Below are positions 47,524-59,639 of a DNA stretch of 64,000 nucleotides, piece by piece (position 1 is the first letter of the stretch; each line of letters begins with the position of its first letter). The position numbers and the translations under genes were made by a program. Under the pieces are notes generated by a model that searched no databases, was not told the origin of the DNA, and saw nothing but the letters and a program-made list of their open reading frames with translations. The stretch comes from Priapulus caudatus (lineage: Eukaryota; Priapulida; Priapulimorpha; Priapulimorphida; Priapulidae): positions 105,913 to 169,912 of the forward strand of contig NW_014577296.1 of NCBI RefSeq assembly GCF_000485595.1. Reading direction: 5' to 3'.

Positions 47524-48215
47524 ATGAGCGAAATGGGTGACAAAGTTGGAGAATCTGATGATAGCATTAAACATAAACATGCCAAAACGGAAAAGAGCTA
47601 TGCTGTTACACTGTGCTGGTGACGAAGTGTATGAAGTTTATAACGCTGCCCGACACGGGGAGTGACGATGACTTTGAGCTCGCCCGTGACAGTTTGACAA
47701 AATACTTCTACCCAAGAGAAATATCGACAATGAAGTCTACCTGTTCAGGAAGAAGAAACAAGCTGTTGGCGAGTCATTGGACAATTACCACACACGGCTA
47801 AGATAACGAGTGAATTTGCAGACAGTGATCGGGAAATCAAAACACCGATTGTTCAGTCTACGGGAAACGGATTTGACACTGGGCAAACTGCTAGAATATG
47901 GCAGGGCACTAAAGCTGTCAGAAGCACAGGCAAGTGGTATTGAAGGTGACAACGACGGTAGGACCGTCAACACTCTTCATTCAAAACCGTTTCATAAGAA
48001 ACAGCAGGCTAGACAAAAGCCTATACGAGCTACTGCACATATACAGAAACCCCCACGACTGGTGGGTAGGAAAGCTACGTGCCGAAATTATGATGGACTG
48101 TATCCACACCCCCTAAAATAAGACATGTATAGCCAGGGGCAAGTCTTGTAGATCATGTGAGAAGCTTAACCACTTTGCATGCAGTGCTGCAGTGCATAGA
48201 TCAAGACAGAGAAGA
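47524..48215 (+). pseudogene. Gag remnant
   Basis: Starts MSEMGDKVGES at 47524. In changing frames it then shows LPDTGSDDDFELARDSL, an AVGESLDNYHTRL-like stretch, LFSLRETDLTLGKLLEYGRA followed by LKLSEAQASGIE, and finally ARGKSCRSCEKLNHFAC, the second half of a CCHC zinc knuckle. These are the usual blocks of gypsy gag. Several indels and stops break it. Confidence 0.8.
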
Positions 48216-48263
48216 TAACAGTCAGCCTATCACGTCACAGAAGACAAGCTCTCTACAGTAGAG

Positions 48264-48485
48264 ATGGAAGCACATCGGTCGGATTCCTCGGACAATGAGT
48301 ACACGTTTGGTGCGAGACAGCACGGGGACAAGCTACCAATGTGCGACGTAAAGATTGAGGGGAAAGTCGTAAAAATGACTGTTGACACCGAGGCATCAGT
48401 GAAAATCATAGACAGCAAAACTTTCAATCTGTTTTCCCACATGCCACAGCTGTTTCAACAACCGATGACTAAGGTCTACACTTAA
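48264..48485 (+). pseudogene. Retroviral-type aspartic protease remnant
   Basis: LPMCDVKIEGKVVKMTVDTE followed by ASVKIID corresponds to the protease active-site strand. The usual Asp-Thr-Gly is Asp-Thr-Glu here, which would disturb the active-site turn. Confidence 0.75.
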
Positions 48486-48799
48486 GGCTCGAGAAACCCT
48501 TTGCCTACCATTGGAGTACTTGCAACCAAGATCCAGTATGACAAGAAGGTTGTGGAGACTAATATTCATGTTGTAGACGGCAGCACAGGTAACCTTTTAG
48601 GCTACAGAGCAGCTGAAGATCTAGGCATTATACATGTAGCACAGACTGTGACATCTAAGATGCAGACGATAGCCGGGAAGTTTCCAAACATCTTCAACGG
48701 TATGGGCAAAGTACATCCTAAAAACATACAGGTGAAGTTACACATCGACGAGAACGTGGAGCTAAAGCAACAACCGCATTGACGTATTCCATTCCACAT

Positions 48800-50130
48800 A
48801 AGGAAAGCTGTCGAACGGGAACTGGACAAACTCGAACAAATGGACGTTATCCTATCTAAACTTATTAAAGGTTAGCAGTCCAACGCCATGGGTCAGCCCT
48901 ATTGTGGTGGTACCAAAGAATAATAATGAGGTTCGGATATGTGTGGACATGATAAAAGCGAATGAAGCCGTAAAACGCACAAAACGTCATGCCAACAATC
49001 GACGAGCTGATCACAGACTTTAATGGTGCATCAGTTTTTAGTGTGCTGGATTTAAAGTCAATGTATCATCAACTGGAACTCCAACCTGAGAGTTGATACA
49101 TTACGACATTCTCAACGCATGTTGGACTGTTCAGATACAAAAGGTTAATGTTCGGTATCAACTCCGCTTTGGAAATCTTCCAGAATACACTATCAGGAGT
49201 GTTATCCGGTTTAAAGGGTTGCAAAAACATGTCAGATGACATCATTGTGTATTGACAAACCCAAGAGTCACACGACAAAAACCTGAAAGCGGTGCTAGAG
49301 CGACTTGAACAAACCCCGGGGGCACTCCTATTGTTAAGGGTATTGGGGACGTGCCGCTGGACAGGGTATGTTTTCCAAACATTATTATTGGCACAGGGTA
49401 CATTTTCCGAACATCATTATTGGCACAGGGTATATTTTCCAAACATCATTATTGGCACAGGGTTATCTAGATACCCCCCAGCAAGCAAGCCGATATTGGC
49501 ACAGGGTTATCCAGAGATCGAGTCATGATACAAGATTGCGTGGCACAGCTTTGCTGTTGATCCTGAGTGCTGCGCGCGGATAAGATGCGCAGGATAAGAC
49601 GTGCGGATGAGACGCGCAGTTCCGCGGGATATGCGCACGCGACCGCGCGGATGTTTAAGTATGAAGCGCTGTCCGCAGTGGAGACGCGCGCCAATTTCTA
49701 GGCCCGGCGCACGTCTCCACAGTGGTCAGCAGATGGTCTGTAGTTTTATGATCTGTAGTCTCGATTTTCCATGACTGTATAGTGTGTAACAATAAATTTG
49801 GACAGGACATAACCGAAGTGTGCAATATTGCAACAGGGTATACTTTTTAGTGCAGTATATTGGGACAGGGTGTATTTTAGGGCGTAAAGCGGTTTGAGAC
49901 AGGGTTAGGTTTTCAAGGTCCTCGAGGAACCCCCTACCCAGTTCCGAGGCGAGTGCTCCCCGGAAACAAACCAACTTAAAGCTGAATAAGGACAAATGCA
50001 GGTTTGGACAGAAACAAGTTACTTTCTACGAACACATATTTAGCAAGGACGGGATCGCTGCCGATCCTAGGAAGATATCTGGTATCGTAAATGCTAGTGT
50101 ACCCAGAGCGCAAGTGAAGTCAGATCACTA
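48800..50130 (+). pseudogene. Reverse transcriptase remnant, split by an insertion
   Basis: TPWVSPIVVVPKNNNEVRIC, MPTIDELITDFNGASVFSVL followed by DLKSMYHQLEL, LFRYKRLMFGI and NMSDDIIVY (the catalytic box) are present with frame changes and stops. The frame breaks off at 49315 and resumes at 49973 with LKLNKDKCRFGQKQVTFYEH; a 649-base insert lies between. Confidence 0.88.
49316..49964. mobile_element. TIR insertion inside reverse transcriptase
   Basis: Ends CCGGGGGCACTCCT and GAGTGCTCCCCGG are inverted. AACAAACC is duplicated on both sides (49308-49315, 49965-49972). It contains four units of about 33 bases (ATTATTGGCACAGGGT plus TTTTCCAAACATC) and an inverted copy of the GTGGAGACG module at 49565-49745. 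It is non-coding. Confidence 0.85.
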
Positions 50131-50136
50131 CTAGGA

Positions 50137-50660
50137 ATGGCACAGTATGTCTCCAGGTTTATAACAAATTACTCTGATGTGACGTCTGCACTCCGTGAAC
50201 TTACACATAAAGGTGCTCAATGGGAGTGGACATGTGTGCACCAGAAAGCACTCGATAACGTCAAGCATAAACTGACCAGCGTGTGCACAGAGAAGTATTT
50301 TGATCCAACCAAGTGTTCAGAAGTGGTAGTCGACGCAAGTCCAATAGGCGTAGCCGCCATGTTATGCCAGGGCGGGAAGGTCGTTAGTTTCGCTAGCCGA
50401 GCACTATCTAGTGTTGAACAGCGATATTCACAAACAGAACGAGAGATGTTAGCAGCAGTATGGGGTGCTGAAAACTTTTATATCTATTTGTATGGGAGTG
50501 AATTCGATATTATAACAGACCACAAGCCGCTGGTTGGGTTATTTGCCCGTCAAGCAAGCATCTGCCAGGATTGACCGATGGAGGTTACGGTTGTTACCGT
50601 ATAAGTATACTCTCAGCTACCGTCCAGGAAAAGATGATGGAAATCCTAGTGACTACATGG
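50137..50660 (+). pseudogene. RNase H domain of the gypsy element
   Basis: KYFDPTKCSEVVVDASPIGV, VVSFASRALSSVEQRYSQTE, REMLAAVWGAENFYIYLYG and FDIITDHKPLV match the gypsy RNase H core, with its acidic residues present. The frame shifts near 50560 and continues RIDRWRLRLLPYKYTLSYRP. Confidence 0.88.
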
Positions 50661-51578
50661 GTAGGCATCCGGATCAATCAGCAGCGACAGACGCGGCCGA
50701 AGACTATATAAATTACACGCGTTCAAACAGTGTGCCCAAGGCACTCACTGTAAAAGACGTAGAGAAACACGCTTTGAGAGATCCGGTGTTACAGAAGCTA
50801 ATCTGTGCAATTGAACATGGACAGTGGGCAGATGAGAAACTCGTTCAATATTTGACAGTGAATGATGAGCTAGCAGTCTTCAATGGCTTGGTGCTGAGAA
50901 ACACACGCATTGTGTTACCGGTTTCGTTATGTCAGCAGGCAATCGAATTGGCCCACGTCGGACATCAAGGTGTCGTCAAGACCAAGATCGAGTTTGTTAC
51001 GCGAGAAGGTTTGGTTTCCAGGTATAGATCGTTTGGTGGAAGAGCGAAAACAGTGTTTGCCATGCCAAGCTGCTACCGCCAAAAACACAGAGGGACCAAA
51101 ACCTCTCAAGATGACAACACTACCTTGCGGGCCATGGAAAGAAGTAGCAGTAGACTTTGCCGGTCCATTTCCGACGGGAGAATACTTGCTAGTAGTGGTA
51201 GATGAGAACAGTAGGTTTCCAGAGGTAGAGCTGGTGAGAAGTACATCATCGAAGTCCACAATTCCTAAATTATATAGCATATTTGCCAGACAAGGTATAC
51301 CAGACACAGTGAAAACCCACAACGGACCACCGTTTAATGGTGGGGAATTCTCATCATTTGCAGAAGAGTTGGGATTTCATCATCGACGCATTGCATCATT
51401 GTGGCCACAGCCTAATGGAGAAGCTGAACGATTCATGAGAACACAAAATAAGACAATCCGAGTGTCTAACATAGAAAGTCGAAATTGGAAGCGCGATTTA
51501 GTTCGATTTCTTCGTCAATATCGAGCAACGCCACACTCGGGCATTAGAATCTCACCAGCAGAGGCCCTCAACAACTGA
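50660..51578 (+). pseudogene. Integrase with an altered catalytic residue
   Basis: After IELAHVGHQGVVKTK (zinc-binding region) a frame change leads into KVWFPGIDRLVEERKQCLPC. The core has AVDFAGPFPTGEYLLVVVDE (first Asp), VKTHNGPPFNGGEF and WPQPNGEAERF (Glu). The second catalytic Asp, expected before NGPPF, is His, so this copy should be unable to integrate. Confidence 0.88.
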
Positions 51579-51581
51579 AAG

Positions 51582-52055
51582 ATGAAGGTACAATTACCAG
51601 AAACTAACCTTCTGGGAGACAGGAAAGCTCGGGATATTCGTGCAGTCAATAAGCGGAGGAAAGACAAGATGAAGTCCTATGCTGACGACAAACGCCATGC
51701 AAGAGAGAGTAGAATTCAAATCGGTGACACGGTCATAGTGAAGCAACAAAGGTCAAACAAGCTGTCTACACCGTACGATCCACGACCATACAAGGTGCAG
51801 AATCGAAAAGGGAGCATGGTAACAGCTAGGCGGGGAGATCATCAGATAACACGCAATCTTTCGAAGTTCAAACGCGTACATCCAGTCGCGGATGGAGAAG
51901 AAATGGATGATGAAGCAATGGTCGAGGTACCATCGGACGAACCACACGATGCTCTACGCGACAACGCAGAGAGAAACGAACGTCAGAACGTCCGACGCTC
52001 TACACGTACCAAGCACGCGCCTGCGCGTTTCAAAGAGTTTGTTATGCTCATTTAG
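51582..52055 (+). pseudogene. Integrase C-terminal (GPY/F-type) module
   Basis: IGDTVIVKQQRSNKLSTPYD followed by PRPYKVQNRKGSMVTARRG is the usual C-terminal integrase module of Ty3/gypsy elements. It ends in an acidic and Arg-rich tail. It is separated from the core by a stop at about 51576. Confidence 0.8.
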
Positions 52056-52072
52056 ATTCGTGGTAAGGCTCA

Positions 52073-52336
52073 TAGGGTCTATGCCCCCAGGGTACTGCCG
52101 GAACGTACCCTGGGTACGGTCCGGTATACCGGAACGTACCCTGGTCACTATTTGATATGGTTAGGGTTAGGATTAGGGTTAGGTTTAGGTTTAGGGTTAG
52201 GGTTAGGGTTAGGGAGTAGGCACAGGCGACTCCCTAGACTCGTTAGTGGAGTAGGCGAGGTACGGCCCGGCATATTAGATAGTACCAGGGTACGTTCCGG
52301 TAGTACCCTGGGGGACATAAACCCTCTCAGCGTAAC
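52073..52336. mobile_element. TTAGGG-carrying TIR repeat (copy 2)
   Basis: The ends AGGGTCTATGCCCCCAGGG and CCCTGGGGGACATAAACCCT are inverted, with inner ACGTACCCTGG pairs. CTCA occurs at both outer edges, possibly a 4-base duplication. About 10 GGGTTA-type units lie at 52155-52215, followed by GACTCCCTAGACTCGTTAGT. It is homologous to 32722-32925 and is inserted between integrase and the 3' LTR. Confidence 0.8.
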
Positions 52337-52599
52337 TTACAGACGACGTTAGAAACTGTAGAGTTAAACATATAGATAGCTGTTGTTAAAAAAATGGGTT
52401 TTAGATTGTGACGTTCCACTACCTTAGAGATTTCTGTTTTCAAATGCTTAACTGATGAACAAGTTTGGTTGACATACATTTGGTGTAAAGGTTTTTATTT
52501 GAAGTCCAGTTTAGCAGATGTGTCTATAATATACAGATACTGAAATGAGTCTAAAGTTTACGCAGACGAATATAATTTTTAATCCAAGTTTAGGAGGAA

Positions 52600-52777
52600 T
52601 GTAGTGTAGTCAATGTGTTATGGTTTGCTTTCTGAAATCGTTGCATTTGTACACGCGATTTATGACAGTAATGTATATGCAACACTTTACGGTTGTAATA
52701 AAACATACGGGTTCTTAGAGCCTGTGTGATGAACAGAAACACACGTGTTTACTTGAGTGTTCAGAATCCAACACTAT
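52600..52777 (+). repeat. 3' LTR of the gypsy element
   Basis: TGTAGTGTAGTCAATGTG to CAACACTAT, 178 bases. AATAAAACATACGG at about 52699 may serve as its poly(A) signal. Compared with the 5' LTR it is short because it lacks the hAT-like insert. Confidence 0.88.
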
Positions 52778-52783
52778 TTATAT

Positions 52784-53395
52784 TAGCACGATTTATTTTT
52801 GTTATTCCAGCTCGGGTGAAACGAGCCTATTTTACATCAAATAAATTGAGTCAAATGTCTCAAAACAGCTATAACCAAAGGATAAGATACATGTGAACAA
52901 GTCAACATTATCACAGTCTGCTGTAGAAGCTAAGGCGCGCTCTCGGTGTAAATATTATTGGATAGCAAAGGTCAAAGGGTGTTGGAGCCAGTATTTTAGG
53001 AGAAGGATATCTCTGGCAAGTGATTACTAATAAACAGCCATTTATCAAGCATTTGCATAGGTAAATATAACGTGTAAATCTATTCTCTATCTGTTGCTAC
53101 GTTGGTGAGCAGCAATTTACGATAAAATGTGAGATGAAGTTCATCATCTACAAAGTGTGAAGAAGTGTGTCAGTGTAAAATTGAAAGTTTACACGGGTGG
53201 ACTACTGTTCCTTGTGTCTGATTATTAATTCATATCGTTAATTGGCCTTATCCCAGTCAATATTCCTCAGTTCATTACGAGGGACTTATCTTATAATACA
53301 TACATAGAGTTTAGTTGAGCTAAGTAAAATAACACTAGGTTTGGTTCTTGGCAAACATTTCGCTGTTATTTTTTTAAACTAAGCGTAAGATCATT
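52784..53395. other. Non-coding stretch
   Basis: No gene or repeat recognised. Confidence 0.5.
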
Positions 53396-53448
53396 TCAAG
53401 AGCTAATAAATACTTATTATTAGCTCTTAGGTATTTATTAGCTCTTGA
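53396..53448. repeat. Palindrome, TCAAGAGC-ended family
   Basis: TCAAGAGCTAATAAATAC and its inverted copy GTATTTATTAGCTCTTGA, with a third partial inverted copy (TTATTATTAGCTCTTA) in the loop. It is followed at 53527-53581 by (TA)n. Confidence 0.85.
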
Positions 53449-53525
53449 TCATTTCATAAGTAACATGTGTACTGACTGTATACAAAATGTGAAAAGAGAA
53501 TGGAATCACATAAACGTATGCGGGC

Positions 53526-53581
<56 letters not shown>

Positions 53582-53582
<1 letters not shown>

Positions 53583-54571
53583 ATAAGATGATATGAATAC
53601 TGTACGGTTGATGTCATTTGTACTCGTACGTTTGTTATTCGACTCGGTTCTCCCGGCAATCCAGCGATTCGTTGACCAGCTTTACCTGTCCGGACCCACG
53701 CCATCCTTGTCTCCGGAATTAGCTTCGTCTCTGATACACGCATTATCAATCACGGTCAAGCGATTGATTACCAACTACGTACCTATACGATCACGAAGAG
53801 GAGCAACGCTACACCAACGACACCAACTATAACTCGACAAAAACATTCCTAGTTGCTTAATTGATACTATGATTTCAACTGCGAAATCTGCTGTAAATGT
53901 ACATGCAGTGATCGAACATTTACAGTTCAAAATATCGCAATTCACAATTCTTTTGGGACGCAGACTTTTCTCCACAGGCACTTAATTGGGCCGTTCTAAA
54001 AATAAAATGATAGTAACTAAATAAAAAATAAAGTTTACTACCAAAGTATTCATTTTATATTACCTATAATATTCATAATCAGACGCTGCTTAAACTTTCC
54101 CGTGTGTAAAATTTGTTTTGCCTAAATGACATATGACTTCTAGTGATCCAGATTTTTTTTACTCTTTATTGTTAAATTAATTGTTGCACTACACCTATAT
54201 GCTGTCGTTCCGTTAAATGTAAACAAATACTTGCGACTCCATATATCTTATATCCCATATTCTAAGCAATTTAAGTACGCAAAAAACCAATAGGTTTGCA
54301 AAAATGCAAATTTTATATCTGATGTGTTTGGTGACATATAGTAGTGCTGTCGCTAATTGCGCGTATCATGTCATGCTTAATTGTACAAATGAACTTTTTA
54401 TAAGCATATGTCATAGTCCTTTAAAATGCAGCTTTTATATCAATTTCTTATTTATTTTATCGTTTTAACGTGCGTACAATACAAATTAGCATGTCGCCTA
54501 AGGAAACCATAATTTAATCAAAATTTTATCTGAGCTACCCGATTATATAACGTATAGCGACACTCAGAGAG
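53582..54571. other. AT-rich non-coding stretch
   Basis: No gene supported. Confidence 0.5.
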
Positions 54572-54640
54572 ACATGATACAAGATTGCAGTGGCACAGCT
54601 TTGCTTCTGATCCTAAGCGCTGCGCAGAAGTGCAGAGAAG
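54572..54640. repeat. Fragment of the CATGATACAAGATTG repeat
   Basis: CATGATACAAGATTGCAGTG, then GCACAGCTTTGCTTCTGATC and CTAAGCGCTGCGC. The same order is found at 49527-49580 inside the TIR insertion of the gypsy element. Confidence 0.7.
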
Positions 54641-55459
54641 ATAGTACTCACCGTTTCTGATGTCGACACTCTGTTTAGGATGCATGGCATATTACTGGCC
54701 TGTTTAGATGCTAAAACCAAGGATAGCGCATACAACTGCTAACACTGCCGCGGATCCAGAACGCGTCAGATGCAAACCGGTTTGTACCAGATGCAAACCA
54801 GATAGAACCAGCTGCCAACCGGATCGCACCAGTTACATAGCCTAATTCACAGTCTCCCTAACTGCGCGTATATGCTCGCCTAGCTGTCATGCTTCAGTGA
54901 TAATGCAGCCCGCGCTCCTCGTTCAGCTGAAGCCAATGGCTGCGAGTGGTCAATATGTGGAAAAAACGGCGTCGATTTGGGGCATAATGTTGATTAACAA
55001 GTAATCCCCGATGGGCTGAGAAGATAGAATGTGATCTAATTGTCTAACATGTAGTGCAGAGATTAATTCAAATTTGAGCAATGAAACAATCGGAATAGAT
55101 GCGTTGGTTTGTCGCCGAATGAACAAATCATGAACAAATGAACCCAGAACAGCAAGAGATGTATAAACAAACGGATGGAAATTAAAAATGGCAATGAATC
55201 TTTCCAACTTTTTGATTGAAAGCAGATACTGTAAAGCGAGGTTTAGATTCACTCTACTCGCCATGGCCAAACAAAATTAATGTCTAGCATTCCCATTTAT
55301 CCGGTTGGAGGTAGACTCAACTATAAGACCGAGTTGGCTAAAACGATACACTTTCATTACGTCGTGAAACGAGCAGTTTTATCTATTTTCTGGTGGCTAT
55401 AGACATCAGTAACGTGTTCTATTTGGCATTGCATGCGCAGTTCCGCTTGATTTAAAGGG
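54641..55459. other. Non-coding stretch
   Basis: A 106-codon minus frame (54950-55270) is open but has no recognisable domain; I do not call it a gene. Confidence 0.4.
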
Positions 55460-56030
55460 GCTGACACGGTTTATGTCCGGTTGGTCGACTCCTATTTCAT
55501 CTACTACGACATTCCCATTTCGTCGAAAAACCTAAGTTGGCCTACACCCGTTTCGTCTACTCTTAATTAGTCTACACTAAAAATCGACCCCGCGTTCCCA
55601 TTTTGTCTACTATCAATTTGACTACTAAATAATAATTTTACATTTATAAATGTAAAATACGAGTTTTTAGTGGCATACATAGACTACAGAAATCAATAGA
55701 AAATATAAGTATATACAAATAACGAGAACACAACTTAAGAAAAATAGCAAATACGATAGCATGAAAATGTACCAAATTCCAACTTAGTCTACTGTCAAAT
55801 TGTATAATAAATACACACATGCACATATCAGATAATCATAGATGCAACATAGATGCAATCAATGTTTGAATTATTATTCTGTGTTAAACTGACAAAGTAG
55901 ACCCAAATATACCCTCAAAGGAAAAAGTAGACCAAAAACTGACTAGGTAGATGAAAGTAGACGAAATGGAACTGTTAATGATTCTGAGATTAGACGAAAT
56001 GGGAGTAGACGAAATGGGATGTAACCGCTG
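55460..56030. repeat. Non-coding element with CCCATTTCGTCTAC repeats, inverted ends
   Basis: The left side has CCCATTTCGTC, CCCGTTTCGTCTACTC and CCCATTTTGTCTACT. The right side has the inverse GTAGACGAAATGGGA twice and AGTAGACGAAATGGAAC. The two sides form a fold-back of about 500 bases. Confidence 0.65.
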
Positions 56031-57317
56031 ACATTTGGTATTCCGCGAGTAATTGCTGCAATAATCGCAGGAAATATGGATTCATCATTTTGTAGCTTTA
56101 GGATAGACTTCGAAAAGTAAATAGGCCTAATGGCAACGCAGGTAGCATGACAACGTTTTTTGTATGCGAAGAAAAGTGTAGACGCTCGCCTCCATGAGGG
56201 TTTGTTTTAATTCGAAATAGAAAGATGATGCTAATTCGGTAATCTGTAATGCCAAATAATTTACTCGGTTGAATCGTGTACGCATAAGTATGTGTTGTAC
56301 GCTGTAGCTGTCACAGTTCTGTCACCAGTCTGCCTCACACTCAATTCTACGTTACCCAGTGTCATTTCATAGTTTGATAAATTAATATAGCAATAATATA
56401 TACTAATAAATACAATAAAATATACTACTAATATTATTATTAACACGACTGTATTTCTCTATATGCCGCGCGGTTACAGGCGTGCACGCGCCCATATAGC
56501 CTGGTTACAGCGAACATTAGTTATGCTTAATGTGACTTGTATTTAGGGTGAATTGCCTGTAATCCCCTGCAGTGTCGCGTTACCAGCTGTTGGTCGCCCG
56601 TGTGTTTCCGATCTTGGTGGCCTTTGTCTCGACCTACGGCACAGCTAGGGTACTAATGTGCATTCAGGTTTTACGCGACGTTTAGCGCTGGTGTATGAAA
56701 ATATAGGAACAATATTCTTTATATTGCGAGCTAAATTCTTGTGAATACCAGTTTGATTTTATAATCTTATTGGCCGATATAAGAAATTTTTTCTTATTTC
56801 AAATCAAAAAAGTTATTAGGGCCTATATCCGAAAATATTGCAACCAATGTATGAAGTACATAGTACATAGTACTAGTAGTATCTATTCTAATGATATATA
56901 GTTACTACAAACGCACTAGAGCAGATAGATGGCAGTGAAAGTAACGAGTAACGATAATTGAAGAAATGTTTATCATCAACATGTTATTTTATTATAAATC
57001 TTATACAGTTTTTACATATATTCAGTATTTAGCACAGCCATGCAGTCTCGTCTTAACACCACCCGCCAACTACAGACGCTTAGTTTCCGTAATTTTATTG
57101 GAGTATAGGGCCAGATTCGCTTTGTGTCGTTATAGTACGACAGTCACAAATCACTAGCACGTACGTTTTCGTTAAATAAGTAGTTTCTGATTTTTCTTAA
57201 CCGTCGTACGTCCTATTCCGGCCTAGACATAGGCCTACATAGGCGTACATAGGACGTATAGCTCGGTATTACACGTTAACACGCATCGAAATTTCAAGTA
57301 CTTTTTTTCCCGCATTT
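56031..57317. other. Non-coding stretch
   Basis: No gene supported; probably 3' of the Toll-like gene on the minus strand. Confidence 0.45.
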
Positions 57318-57576
57318 TTAAAATTGATTAACGTTACCGTCATCTGTTGCACTCGATCCTTGAACACCCGGCCTATCGACGATTTCGTTGAGGTAAATAT
57401 CGTGGCGCACCCTGGCGGCCATCTCTGCCGTCGGTGGTTCGTACGCGGGTGGCGGATCGTCTGGCAGCGGCTTCTCTGCACGTACAGCCGGTAATGCGTA
57501 TCGAAGCTTACTCCAGAACATTGGGTCATCATATCTGCCAGAGACGCCGCGAATCACAGTCAAACCGTCCGAAACT
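57318..57576 (-). CDS. Toll-like receptor C-terminal exon (TIR box 3)
   Basis: Reads SDGLTVIRGVSGRY, then DDPMFWSKLRYALP and a Pro-rich tail PLPDDPPPAYEPPTAEM, ending before the stop at about 57318. FW followed by a short basic/Leu helix is the end of TIR domains (box 3), and the tail would be cytoplasmic. The acceptor may be TATATTAG near 57577. It should follow the TIR exon at 61294-61447, but the piece between (the TIR fourth strand and linker) was not found, so an exon is missing, hidden, or lost in the rearranged region. Confidence 0.7.
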
Positions 57577-57939
57577 AATATATATATATATAGTCAACGC
57601 GTAGAAATCCCAGACTGGACAGAGCAGTTCACTCTCCAGCACGTAGCTTAATCATGGCAGCCCTTCCCGTTGTGTATGAACACAGCAAGAACGTCTGTTT
57701 CGCGTATCTCATAAGTAAACCACGTTAATAATCAGTAACGTACTGCAGAATTCCTTTATCGATTCTCCTTAGGTCGCTATTCACCGATAATCTTTTATAA
57801 TAACTAATCAGTTATACCGTTGCTGAATACATCTATTAAAAATAATTGCAGCATCTCGTTTATATAATTAGATGGGAGCCAACGTAGGAGCATGAAAATA
57901 ATAATTGCTTAGAATATATATATAATTTATATAATATTA

Positions 57940-57940
57940 T

Positions 57941-58009
<69 letters not shown>

Positions 58010-58034
58010 NNNNNNNNNNNNNNNNNNNNNNNNN
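57940..58034. repeat. (TA)n-(TG)n microsatellite and assembly gap 2
   Basis: TA run then TG run to 58009. A 25-base N gap spans 58010-58034. Confidence 0.98.
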
Positions 58035-58035
58035 A

Positions 58036-59545
58036 GAGAGATGCGCTGATCTTTGCGCTAACTCTCGGTTCTGCTGGACGCATGCAGAGATTTCTTAGCG
58101 CGAGGAATTGCACTAGCCGGAGATATCCGTCTACGCCGTCGAGCATAGCAGACGCAACCGATGTCTTCTCACTGGCCAGCTTCATCGACAGCGTAGGTGG
58201 ATGCCGGTATGGAGTTCCAGCAGCGTACATCAGGCGATGCCAGCGAGAAGGTATACTATTCTATAGCGCAGCCAGGGCGGCCACCGTCCATAGAGGCGAG
58301 TTTCCATGTTTGTATGTAACGCTTCGGTTGGCCATGTTAACATTTATGGGATGCGGACTGAAGATGCCGCGCTGTCGCTATATTACACGGCGTGGAGGGA
58401 CAATTCAGTTTCGCGACTTCAAGTCCAAATTCTCTCACAGAAGATTCACATACTTCCGTGCTGAGCATGCGCCTTATATTGCCTACCCTAACCCGTGATC
58501 CTAAACCAAATCCTAACACGCGGGTGTGCTGCCACGTCTGCGGTACTGCCCCTCCACGCCGGGGATTAGCATTGACCTAAAGGGTGGCATATGTTTCCAA
58601 TAAACCAAAGTATGGTTCGTGACGTCCGTGTACGTCAGTGGACGTACGTGGCTTTTACCACCATAACCATCACTGCCGACTGGACAAGTCCAGTGCGCCT
58701 ATGCATGAGCAGCATCCATGAATTTTATTAAAATTACGGCTGAATAGCCGAGATCGTACGCCGTCCGGCGTTACGTGTGAAGTCGGGTTGGTTCTGATCT
58801 TGTATCCGATCTTTATCCATTTAACTATTTTTCGCCAATTAACGCAAATATTTACAATGATTTATATACAATTTTTATTACATTTTTTGTATTAAATTAA
58901 TTATTAGCTGTTCATTAAATTTCATTAGGTTTAGGGTTAGGGGTTAGGTTTAGGGAGTAAGGGCGTAGGCACACAACCACAGCACATTCAGCAGGTGTAT
59001 GATTCAAAATTCGGAGATTAGGCCGAGTTCGTGCGTGACGTCAGTGTAGCGTCCACCACATACTGTGTGTTCATGAAAACATGTGCGCAGACCGAAATCA
59101 AAATGTGAAAAGGTGTAAACACGCATGCGCAGCACGGCAACGCGCCACCTCACAGAGCGCGCGCCGCTACATATTTTGAAGCAGCATGCATCTTTCAAGT
59201 TGGAGGGCAGATTGGAATTTGACAAATACATTTTGATCTGCCAATTATCTTTGTATGACCAAAATCACCACAGGTGATGTAAAATGTTATGCTTTCCTAG
59301 GTTAAGCAGTCATCATGATTGGTTGTCTTTTGAGGACCATTCCCAAGGGGCAACTGAGATAAACCTTGAAGCATTATATCAAAACCAACACCTTACCTCA
59401 GGTACCGTTGTGTGATAGCGAAGGGATATCTACAGTTCAATATCGTTGCCACTTGTTAGGTCATTCTATGCGTTATGATTCAAATTCGAGTAGTGCATGA
59501 ATTACGACATGATATATTCTGCATTATATATATTATTCTATATAT
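58036..59545 (+). repeat. Left arm of a large imperfect palindrome
   Basis: Inverted relative to 60057-61480 over about 1.45 kb. In order it has a damaged TIR exon, CTAACCCGTGATCCTAAACC, AACCAAAGTATGGT, a tRNA-like segment (58740-58805), a TTAGGG tract (58925-58962), GTGCGTGACGTCAGTGTA, and ends TTCATGCACTAC-type sequence. Many differences from the right arm are single-base indels. Confidence 0.88.
58088..58250 (+). pseudogene. Inverted, broken copy of a Toll TIR exon
   Basis: Matches exon 61447-61294 in opposite orientation, with the same acceptor-side ACGCATGCAG and donor-side CAGCGAGAAG-GTATA. It is 163 bases against 154, with several indels that destroy the frame. ASFIDS remains readable. 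Confidence 0.85.
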
Positions 59546-59639
59546 ATATATATATATATTATATATAATATATCAGATAATTTAATAACTCAAGTTTAGG
59601 TGATTTGAATTAGAGAAATGTCCCCCTCGCCCCTCCGCG

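Larger units (their letters stand above)
46626..52777 (+). mobile_element. Ty3/gypsy LTR retrotransposon, decayed, with nested insertions
   Basis: LTRs begin TGTAGTGTAGTCAATGTG and end near CAACACTAT. TTATAT flanks both outer ends (46620-46625 and 52778-52783), a 6-base target duplication. The 5' LTR is 46626-47176, interrupted by a hAT-like insert; the 3' LTR is 52600-52777, preceded by the purine tract AGGAGGAA. TGGCGACGAGG follows the 5' LTR where the primer site belongs. Gag, protease, reverse transcriptase, RNase H, integrase and a C-terminal module follow in Ty3/gypsy order but in several frames with stops. Three later insertions are listed separately. Confidence 0.92.

Noticed and set aside
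54950-55270. Minus-strand 106-codon frame
   Set aside because: No recognisable domain, in AT-rich DNA between repeats; length is compatible with chance.
58740-58805. Functional tRNA gene
   Set aside because: Box-like motifs are present, but no full cloverleaf could be drawn; it looks SINE-derived.
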